This document shows, in pieces, positions 1-5,897 of a stretch of 25,213 bases of DNA. The stretch lies in assembly GCA_964403505.1 (NCBI GenBank), contig CAYOFP010000024.1, positions 1-25,213 on the forward strand, given 5' to 3'. Under the pieces are notes generated by a model. The model worked only from the letters and a program-made list of their open reading frames with translations, was not told the DNA's origin and ran no database searches. The position numbers and the translations under genes were made by a program. This DNA is from CAKSEI01 sp964403505. Lineage in GTDB: Bacteria > Bacillota > Clostridia > Oscillospirales > CAG-272. Position 1 is the stretch's first letter, and the number at the start of each line of letters is the position of its first letter.

Positions 1-17
1 CGCAAAAATTGTCGAGT

Positions 18-57
18 AAAATAATCCGAGCGGCGACATGATTCGAGCGATTATTTT
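18..57. repeat. Inverted repeat upstream of noc
   Basis: Nine-base arms AAAATAATC (18-26) and GATTATTTT (49-57) are perfect inverted copies around a 22-base spacer. The motif CGAGCG occurs twice inside, at 27-32 and 44-49. It could be the terminator of a gene left of the window, since the right arm ends T-rich, or a regulatory site for noc. No convincing -35/-10 pair for noc was found in bases 1-92, and whether this stretch includes the tail of an upstream gene cannot be decided. Confidence 0.3.
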
Positions 58-92
58 GGCACAAAATGGCATAATAGTCATGAGGTGATAGA

Positions 93-968
93 ATGGGACG
101 AGCAAGGGAATGTGAAACGCTGAAGGAGCAGGTGCGGATATTAAAGACGAGAGAGCAAGTCCTGAAGGCGAGATTAGAATACGGCAGAGTACACACAATA
201 GAGGTCGGGCGGATATGCGCAAATCCTGCACAGCCGCGAAAGACTTTTGAGGACGAGGCAATTCTGCGCCTTGCGGACAGCCTGCGGCAGTACGGCATGC
301 TCCAGCCGCTTTCGGTGCGGCGGATCATGGACGAGGATCAGCTCGACGGCGGACTTTTCCAGCTTGTTGCTGGCGAGCGACGGCTGCGTGCGGCGGTCAT
401 GATCGGTATGACGCACGTTCCCTGCCTTATTATCAATGCGGACTCAAAGAAGTCGGCAGAGCTTGCTATTATCGAAAACATACAGCGAGAGAATCTGAAT
501 ATGTTTGAGCAGGCGAACGCCATTGCGGCGCTGATCAGGATATATGACATGACACAAGAGCAGATTGCCGAGAAGCTCTGCTGTTCCCAGTCTTCTATTG
601 CAAATAAATTAAGAATACTGCGACTGAGCGCACAGGAGCGTGACACTATCATCGCACATTCTCTGACCGAGCGGCACGCACGCGCTTTTTTGCGGATATC
701 AGACCTTCGTCGCCGTGCCGAGATCGTCGAGGTTGCAGCAGAGCGAAATCTGAATGTGAGTGCCACTGAGGAGCTGGTCGAACGGGAGCTTACGAGCGAC
801 CGTGCCAAGAGGGGCAAGCATAAGACCATCATTAAGGATCTTCGCTTGTTTTACAATTCCATTGATAAAGCTGTGACAACGCTGAAGAGCGCAGGAATCA
901 GAGCGAGCAGTACCAAGAGCGACAGCGACGGTGAGGTTACGCTGACGATAAAGATATCTAAAGGATAA
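93..968 (+). CDS. noc: Noc-type nucleoid occlusion protein (ParB/Spo0J paralogue)
   Basis: DNA-binding CTPase-clamp protein of the ParB superfamily; Noc in Bacillus blocks division over the nucleoid. Visible in order: a charged N-terminal helix (about 6-30), box I NPAQPRK, the nucleotide-binding GERRLRAA and ENIQRENLN motifs, and a helix-turn-helix around QEQIAEKLCCSQSSIANKLR. The positions reported to separate Noc from ParB DNA specificity read Q (SQSS), K (ANKLR), R (ILRL) and R (ERHARAF), close to the Noc set Q-K-K-R and unlike the R-T-A-G ParB set. The start at 93 follows GAGGTGA at 82-88 with a short 4-base gap. The FSRFFGL-like membrane-targeting motif of Bacillus Noc is absent, but LKEQVRILKTREQVLKARL could form a basic amphipathic helix. 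Length (291 aa) is normal. The gene sits just upstream of parS sites and parAB. Confidence 0.88.
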   Translation: MGRARECETLKEQVRILKTREQVLKARLEYGRVHTIEVGRICANPAQPRKTFEDEAILRLADSLRQYGMLQPLSVRRIMDEDQLDGGLFQLVAGERRLRAAVMIGMTHVPCLIINADSKKSAELAIIENIQRENLNMFEQANAIAALIRIYDMTQEQIAEKLCCSQSSIANKLRILRLSAQERDTIIAHSLTERHARAFLRISDLRRRAEIVEVAAERNLNVSATEELVERELTSDRAKRGKHKTIIKDLRLFYNSIDKAVTTLKSAGIRASSTKSDSDGEVTLTIKISKG

Positions 969-973
969 CCCAC

Positions 974-989
974 CGTTTCACGTGAAACA
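974..989. promoter_or_regulatory. parS: parS centromere site 1
   Basis: Contains the 14-bp perfect palindrome GTTTCACGTGAAAC (975-988), the core of the highly conserved bacterial parS sequence, five bases after the noc stop codon. The outermost base on the left differs from the 16-bp consensus (C for T). The expected ligand is the ParB encoded at 2183-3052. Confidence 0.93.
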
Positions 990-1021
990 TTGAAGCGCTA
1001 TAACGGGTATCGGATGGAGGA

Positions 1022-1037
1022 TGTTTCACGTGAAACA
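1022..1037. promoter_or_regulatory. parS: parS centromere site 2
   Basis: TGTTTCACGTGAAACA is an exact match to the 16-bp consensus parS palindrome. It lies 48 bp centre-to-centre from site 1, so the two probably nucleate one ParB-CTP clamp-loading site next to the origin. Confidence 0.96.
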
Positions 1038-1098
1038 ATGTGCCGCACTCTGACTGTAAGCTTTGCACATCCCCACAACATATAAACAAACGAACCAA

Positions 1099-1131
1099 GG
1101 AAGAACCCTCGGCGAGGTTTCTTCCTCTTTT
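1099..1131 (+). terminator. Rho-independent terminator after noc/parS
   Basis: The arms GGAAGAACCCTCG and CGAGGTTTCTTCC pair over 13 positions with one mismatch and a very tight turn, followed by TCTTTT. It would end noc transcription about 130 bases past the stop codon and insulate the parAB promoter. Confidence 0.7.
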
Positions 1132-1200
1132 GCGCTGCGCACAAAATTCACCCACTCCTGCGCTTATGGAAGGCACAAGTGTTTCGCTGTCTGCGGACGG

Positions 1201-1345
1201 CGACAAGGGCGCTGCCCTTTGAACCCGGTCGCTTTTTAAAAAAGCGACGCAAAAACTTTATCACTGTCGCCTATAATCTTTCCCCTAACAAAAGTTTTTG
1301 AAAGGGTGTGCGGGGGAAACTTTTTTCAAAAAGTTTCCCCCGCAA
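1201..1345. repeat. Compound intergenic hairpin repeat (copy A)
   Basis: Three hairpins in a row fill the gap before the parA promoter: AAGGGC-GCT-GCCCTT (1205-1219), GTCGCTTTTT-A-AAAAAGCGAC (1228-1248), and a perfect 16-bp stem at 1310-1325/1328-1343 made of GCGGGGGAAACTTTTT and its complement. The part 1265-1343 is homologous to 9499-9574. No coding sequence is supported here. It resembles REP/BIME-like intergenic mosaics. The strong stem lacks a following T-run, so it is not a canonical terminator. Confidence 0.75.
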
Positions 1346-1358
1346 AACACACAAATTG

Positions 1359-1387
1359 TTGACATTTTACTGTATAAGAGATATAAT
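1359..1387 (+). promoter_or_regulatory. Sigma-A promoter of parAB
   Basis: TTGACA (1359-1364) and TATAAT (1382-1387) both match consensus perfectly with a 17-bp spacer. The predicted transcription start is near 1394, about 25 bases before the parA start codon. It probably also drives parB and perhaps serS and the genes beyond. Confidence 0.92.
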
Positions 1388-1399
1388 TATAGTACTATA
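1388..1399. promoter_or_regulatory. Palindrome over the parAB start point (candidate operator)
   Basis: TATAGTACTATA is a perfect 12-bp palindrome immediately downstream of the -10 box, covering the predicted transcription start. A repressor bound here would block the promoter. The ligand is unknown; the palindrome is short and AT-rich, so chance is possible. Confidence 0.35.
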
Positions 1400-1418
1400 T
1401 TATAAGGAGAAGTCTGAA

Positions 1419-2180
1419 ATGGCAAAGATAATATCGTTTGCAAATCAAAAAGGCGGTATCGGAAAGACGACATCCGCTATTAATGTCGCTGCCGGATTAG
1501 GCCTTCTCGGTAAGAAGGTGCTCCTTTGCGATCTCGATCCCCAGGGCAACAGCTCGAGCGGCGTCGGCGTGAACAAACGCACGATCCGTGCTTCGTCTTA
1601 CGATGTCCTGATATCCAGAACCGCCCCGACAGAGGCGATCGCAAAGACACAGTTTGAAAATTTATATATTATGCCATCCAATATGAATCTGGCGGCGGCG
1701 GAATTTGAACTCGTTGAGGCGAGTGACCGTGAAAAAAGGCTTGCTCTGGCGCTTGAGGGCGTAAAAGATATGTTTGACTATATCATCATTGACTGCCCTC
1801 CCTCCCTCGGGATACTTACGATCAATGCGCTCGTCGCGTCGGACGGCATCGTTATCCCCATGCAGTGCGAGTATTTTGCACTCGAGGGGCTGTCTCAGCT
1901 TGCGATGACGGCGCGTCAATGTAAAAAGCTGTATAATCCGAAACTTGAGGTTACGGGCATTTTGCTCACGATGTATAACGGCAGATTGAATCTTACGTTG
2001 CAGGTGCTCGAGGAGCTGAAAAAATACTACGGTGATAAGATATTCCGCACACCCGTACCTCGTGCAGTGCGGCTGTCCGAGGCGCCCTCGTTCGGCAAAC
2101 CGATACAATATTACGATAAATACTCAAAGGGTGCGCAGGCGTATGACGAAATTGCGCACGAACTTACCGAGAGGATATAA
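1419..2180 (+). CDS. parA: Chromosome-partitioning ATPase ParA (Soj)
   Basis: Walker-type ATPase that binds nucleoid DNA as an ATP dimer and is released by ParB, moving origins apart and tuning initiation. The protein (253 aa) starts MAKIISFANQKGGIGKTTSA: the deviant Walker A motif KGGIGKTT lies near residues 11-18, followed by LLCDLDPQGN (Walker A') and YIIIDCPPSLG (Walker B). The start at 1419 is chosen over an upstream in-frame ATG at 1308 because AAGGAG lies at 1404-1409, a consensus promoter lies between them, and the extra 37 residues would be translated from hairpin-repeat and promoter DNA. It is followed by parB after 2 bases, so translation is probably coupled. Confidence 0.96.
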   Translation: MAKIISFANQKGGIGKTTSAINVAAGLGLLGKKVLLCDLDPQGNSSSGVGVNKRTIRASSYDVLISRTAPTEAIAKTQFENLYIMPSNMNLAAAEFELVEASDREKRLALALEGVKDMFDYIIIDCPPSLGILTINALVASDGIVIPMQCEYFALEGLSQLAMTARQCKKLYNPKLEVTGILLTMYNGRLNLTLQVLEELKKYYGDKIFRTPVPRAVRLSEAPSFGKPIQYYDKYSKGAQAYDEIAHELTERI

Positions 2181-2182
2181 AA

Positions 2183-3052
2183 ATGGCAGGAAAAATCACA
2201 GGTCTCGGAAGAGGACTCGACTCCATCTTCCTTGACAATTCAGAAGAAAGCTCAAACGGCGTGCGGATGCTACGCCTGTCTGATATGGGTCCCCGTGCCG
2301 ATCAGCCGAGAAAGAGCTTTGATAACGAGTCGCTGTCTTCCCTTGCAGACTCGATCGCGACTCACGGTCTAATTGAGCCGATTATTGTCCGTGCCTCGCA
2401 GGGCGGATTTTACGAGATCGTCGCCGGCGAGCGGCGTTGGAGAGCAGCAAAAATGGCAGGACTGAGCGAAGTCCCTGCGATCATCGCCGATTATGACGAC
2501 AGAAAAACGGCGGAGATAGCGCTTATCGAGAATATTCAGCGTGAGGATCTCAACCCCGTCGAAGAAGCGATGGGATACCGTGCGCTCATGGAGGAATACG
2601 GTTTAAGCCAGGATGCGATATCCAAAAGGATCGGAAAGTCCCGTCCTGCGGTCACGAATACTCTGCGCCTGCTTGATCTGCCCGAGAATGTGATAAACAT
2701 GCTCGCACGGGGAGATATCAGTGCAGGTCACGCAAGAGCCTTGCTCGGCTTAAACGATCCGTCGGGCACACATCCGATGGCGCTTCTGATCGTCAAAAAG
2801 GGTATTTCAGTGCGGGAGACAGAGGAAATGGTGCGTCGCGCCAACCGTGTGGTGAAGACCGAGCCAAAGGTGGCATCGCCTGACGGCGTCGACTATATCG
2901 CACGACTTGAAAAAAAGGCTCAGATGGCGCTCGGGCGCAAAGTTGCAATAAAAAACGGCAAGACGAAACGTCTCGAGCTGACTTTTGAAAACGATGATGA
3001 CCTCGAAGCACTGCTGACCAAGCTGTGCGGAAAAGAAATATTTGACATATAA
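2183..3052 (+). CDS. parB: Chromosome-partitioning protein ParB (Spo0J)
   Basis: CTP-dependent sliding clamp that loads at parS, spreads and recruits SMC. The 289-aa protein has the ParA-stimulating N-terminus GLGRGLDSIF (residues 7-16), box I ADQPRK, CTP-binding GERRWRAAK and ENIQREDLN, the helix-turn-helix GLSQDAISKRIGKSRPAVTN, and a C-terminal dimerisation domain. At the specificity positions it carries R (KSRPAV), T (TNTLR), D and G (AGHARAL), the parS-binding type and different from the noc product at 93-968. It starts two bases after parA. The nearby parS sites at 974-989 and 1022-1037 are its likely loading sites. Confidence 0.96.
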   Translation: MAGKITGLGRGLDSIFLDNSEESSNGVRMLRLSDMGPRADQPRKSFDNESLSSLADSIATHGLIEPIIVRASQGGFYEIVAGERRWRAAKMAGLSEVPAIIADYDDRKTAEIALIENIQREDLNPVEEAMGYRALMEEYGLSQDAISKRIGKSRPAVTNTLRLLDLPENVINMLARGDISAGHARALLGLNDPSGTHPMALLIVKKGISVRETEEMVRRANRVVKTEPKVASPDGVDYIARLEKKAQMALGRKVAIKNGKTKRLELTFENDDDLEALLTKLCGKEIFDI

Positions 3053-3084
3053 GGAAAACAATGCCAGAACATAGGAGATAGATC

Positions 3085-4368
3085 ATGTTAGACATAAAAT
3101 TTGTAAAAGAAAACCCCGAAATCGTAAAACAGAATATCAAAAATAAGTTTCAGGACGAAAAACTGCCGCTTGTCGACAAGGCGATCGCCCTTTACGACGA
3201 AAAGCGTGCCGCACAGAGCGAGGAGGAGAATCTCCGCTCCAAGAGAAACACGATATCCAAGCAGATCGGCGCACTGATGGCGCAGGGCAAGCGTGAGGAG
3301 GCAGAGGAGACCAAAAAACAGGTAGCCGAGTTTGCCGCACGCCTCGATGAGCTGACCGCCAAGGTGCGTGAGCTCGACGAGGAGCTCTTAAAGGTAATGT
3401 ACGTAATCCCGAATATCATCGATCCCTCTGTTCCGATCGGAAAGGATGACTCGGAAAATGTCGAAATAGAGAAGTTCGGCGAGCCGGTAGTTCCCGATTA
3501 CGAGATTCCCTACCATGCAGAGATCATGGAGCGCCTTTCGGGCATCGACCTCGACGCCGCAGGCAAGGTCGCGGGAAACGGCTTTTACTACCTCATGGGC
3601 GACATCGCACGGCTGCACAGCGCAGTGCTTTCCTACGCACGTGACTTTATGATAGACCGCGGCTTCACCTACTGCATACCGCCGTATATGATACGCTCTA
3701 ATGTTGTCACGGGCGTTATGTCCTTTGCAGAGATGGACGCTATGATGTATAAAATAGAGGGCGAGGACCTCTACCTCATCGGTACGAGCGAGCATTCCAT
3801 GATCGGCAAATTTATCGATACCATCATTCCCGAGGAGAAGCTCCCCTATGCGCTGACCTCGTTCAGTCCCTGTTTCCGTAAGGAAAAGGGCGCTCACGGA
3901 ATCGAGGAAAGAGGCGTTTACAGAATACATCAGTTTGAAAAGCAGGAGATGATCGTCGTCTGCCGTCCCGAGGAGTCGCCGATGTGGTATGACAGACTCT
4001 GGAAGAACACGGTCGATTTCTTCCGCTCGCTTGATATTCCCGTGCGCACCCTCGAGTGCTGCTCGGGCGACCTCGCAGACCTCAAGGTCAAGAGTCTCGA
4101 TGTGGAGGCATGGAGCCCGAGACAGAAGAAGTATTTCGAGGTGGGTTCCTGCTCTAATCTTGGTGATGCTCAGGCAAGGCGCCTGAAGATAAGAATAAAG
4201 GGCGAAAAGGGCAATTACTTTGCTCATACGCTGAATAATACCTGTGTCGCTCCGCCGAGAATGCTGATCGCATTCCTCGAGAACCATCTCGAGGCAGACG
4301 GAAGCGTCACGATCCCCGAGGCGCTCCGTCCGTACATGGGCGGTAAGGACAGAATCAATGTTGGGTGA
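3085..4368 (+). CDS. serS: Seryl-tRNA synthetase, archaeal-like variant
   Basis: Class II synthetase charging tRNA-Ser (and tRNA-Sec if present). The 427-aa length is normal. Residues 1-110 form the N-terminal tRNA-binding coiled-coil arm (Lys/Glu-rich, about 35-105). The catalytic core has GTSEH (233-237), motif 2 around FRKEKGAHGIEERG (264-277), RIHQFEKQE, and motif 3 APPRMLIAFLEN (389-400), ending in PEALRPYMGG. HTLNNT-CVAPPR replaces the usual bacterial HTLNGSGLAVGR, and EVGSCSNLGDAQARR plus HGIEERG resemble archaeal or eukaryal SerRS. AGGAG at 3073-3077 supports the start. It lies 32 bases after parB with no T-box leader, so it probably reads through from the parAB promoter. Its last 11 bases overlap the next gene. 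Confidence 0.95.
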   Translation: MLDIKFVKENPEIVKQNIKNKFQDEKLPLVDKAIALYDEKRAAQSEEENLRSKRNTISKQIGALMAQGKREEAEETKKQVAEFAARLDELTAKVRELDEELLKVMYVIPNIIDPSVPIGKDDSENVEIEKFGEPVVPDYEIPYHAEIMERLSGIDLDAAGKVAGNGFYYLMGDIARLHSAVLSYARDFMIDRGFTYCIPPYMIRSNVVTGVMSFAEMDAMMYKIEGEDLYLIGTSEHSMIGKFIDTIIPEEKLPYALTSFSPCFRKEKGAHGIEERGVYRIHQFEKQEMIVVCRPEESPMWYDRLWKNTVDFFRSLDIPVRTLECCSGDLADLKVKSLDVEAWSPRQKKYFEVGSCSNLGDAQARRLKIRIKGEKGNYFAHTLNNTCVAPPRMLIAFLENHLEADGSVTIPEALRPYMGGKDRINVG

Positions 4369-4861
4369 TCTGTTGTCCTATAACGGCTCAAATTCTCTTT
4401 CGTTCGTAGTATTCACGATGTTTCTCGGTGCTGCCGTTGCGTGCGCCGTGATGCTCTATCATATAAAGATACCGGGAAAGATGGTGCGCGCTCTGTCGAA
4501 GGCAGGGGCGAACTCCCCCGAAAAGGCGATTGGTGCCGCTGAGTGCGGCATCACGAGCGAGAGACTTCTGCGCTTTATTCTCTCGGAGGGGTCAGCACTC
4601 TCAAAATATGTGCGTATCCTTCCGACGGAAACAGTGAAAAAGGGCAAAAAAGAACTTTCCGTTTTGAAAAGCGCAAAATTCTACCTCGAGGAAGAGACGA
4701 GGGTGCGGGCAGAGCTCAGATACGACGGCAGAAATGCAAATCTGCTTACGGTTACAGTCGGAGTACTGCTCCTTGCCGTGCTCGCATTTGCGGCAGTTGC
4801 CATCATCCCCGATCTTGTACAGATGCTAAAGAATTTTATCGGCATGTTTAAGCAGACGTAA
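4358..4861 (+). CDS. Two-helix membrane protein of unknown function
   Basis: I do not recognise this family. The 167-aa protein has a hydrophobic segment at about 14-36, a polar and mainly basic central region (about 37-128, with KKGKKELSVLKSAKFYLEEETRVR), a second hydrophobic segment at about 129-153 and a short tail. Both ends would sit on the same side of the membrane. The ATG lies inside serS (11-base overlap, different frame) with GGTAAGGA upstream, so it is translationally coupled to serS. The next gene is another membrane-anchored protein 52 bases on, which suggests a membrane or envelope role, but that is context only. Confidence 0.75.
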   Translation: MLGDLLSYNGSNSLSFVVFTMFLGAAVACAVMLYHIKIPGKMVRALSKAGANSPEKAIGAAECGITSERLLRFILSEGSALSKYVRILPTETVKKGKKELSVLKSAKFYLEEETRVRAELRYDGRNANLLTVTVGVLLLAVLAFAAVAIIPDLVQMLKNFIGMFKQT

Positions 4862-4913
4862 ATCGAACTCCGTTGTTTGCTTACAATAACGCTTATTTTT
4901 CAAAGGAGAAAAA

Positions 4914-5873
4914 ATGAATAATCAGAGAAATCAGAGACCCGGCGGAACGCCGCGCAGGGCGGTGCGCCGCACCCCGACGGGCAGCGGGACGAGGGGAAAA
5001 GCCCCCGCACCGCAGAGAAAAAGCAGACCGAAAAAGCATATTTCCGGAATTTCAATGCTCGGGCGTATCTTTATCGCTGCAGTTTTGTCGGTGCTTGTGC
5101 TTTTCTTTATCTTGTACCTGTGTTCCTTCAGATATATGTCGTATAAGGTCACGCGCGGCGATACCGAGACTGTCGTAAAATACATCGGCCGTGTCGATAA
5201 GGATGGAGAGCCCTCGTGGGGTATCATCGTCTACCCGGATAAGACGGCGAGGGTCAGCGGTAAATCGCAGGGAACGATCGCTTATTCCAATGGCGATGTG
5301 TACTCGGGCGAGATGAAAAAGATGTTCAAGCACGGTACAGGTGTGCTCGTCTATAAAAACGGCGCAAGATACGAGGGTACGTTTGTAAACGATGTCCTCT
5401 CGGGCGCAGGCACATATACTTACGCAAACGGCGATGTATATGTCGGCGGATTTGAAAACGGCGTGCGACAGGGTGAGGGCACTATGACATGGTCTGACGG
5501 TTCTTATTATACAGGCGGATTTCTCAATAATCTGCGCTCGGGTCAGGGCAAGCAGGTCTATGCGGACGGAAAAAGCTACGAGGGCGGATATCTAAACGAT
5601 ATGAAAGAGGGCGAAGGGACAGAGACTTTCCCGAGCGGAGACGTCTATGTCGGCTCGTTCAGCGGCGACCGCCGCACAGGCACGGGTACTTATACCTGGG
5701 CAAACGGAGAAAAATATGTCGGCTCGTGGGAAAATGACGTTCCCTCGGGTCAGGGCGTTTACACATGGCCGACCGGAAGAACGTATACCGGCACTTTTGA
5801 AAACGGAAAGATCGTCGTTGATTCCGGAGTATACAAAGAGGCAGACGGAACGGTCGTCGTGCCGAACAAATAA
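4914..5873 (+). CDS. Membrane-anchored MORN-repeat protein
   Basis: The 319-aa protein has a basic, Pro/Arg/Lys-rich N-terminus (1-45), one transmembrane helix at about 50-70 and a large extracytoplasmic part. Residues about 124-300 hold eight MORN repeats with the Tyr-x-Gly-x-Phe/Trp core at Y130, Y153, Y176, Y199, Y222, Y245, Y268 and Y291, exactly 23 residues apart; typical units are NGDVYVGGFENG and ANGEKYVGSWEND. MORN repeats build beta-hairpin stacks that bind partners or lipids; the ligand here is unknown. AAAGGAG at 4902-4908 sets the start. The basic N-terminus predicts an N-in topology. The downstream gene modifies a cell-wall polymer, so an envelope scaffold role is plausible but inferred. 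Confidence 0.9.
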   Translation: MNNQRNQRPGGTPRRAVRRTPTGSGTRGKAPAPQRKSRPKKHISGISMLGRIFIAAVLSVLVLFFILYLCSFRYMSYKVTRGDTETVVKYIGRVDKDGEPSWGIIVYPDKTARVSGKSQGTIAYSNGDVYSGEMKKMFKHGTGVLVYKNGARYEGTFVNDVLSGAGTYTYANGDVYVGGFENGVRQGEGTMTWSDGSYYTGGFLNNLRSGQGKQVYADGKSYEGGYLNDMKEGEGTETFPSGDVYVGSFSGDRRTGTGTYTWANGEKYVGSWENDVPSGQGVYTWPTGRTYTGTFENGKIVVDSGVYKEADGTVVVPNK

Positions 5874-5897
5874 ATCACAGGAGTATTTATTTCTTAC

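Noticed and set aside
1040..1222. Open frame of 60 codons between parS and the parA promoter
   Set aside because: It runs through a terminator hairpin and repeat DNA, has no ribosome site, and its product has no recognisable pattern.
1308..1418. 37-codon N-terminal extension of ParA
   Set aside because: It would be translated from a perfect hairpin and the parAB promoter itself. The start at 1419 has AAGGAG and gives the canonical ParA N-terminus.
3053..3084. T-box leader for serS
   Set aside because: Only 32 bases separate parB and serS, too few for a T-box, and no T-box motif is seen.
3388..4287. 299-codon antisense frame within serS
   Set aside because: It lies fully opposite the well-conserved synthetase gene and has no family features; it is a codon-bias shadow.
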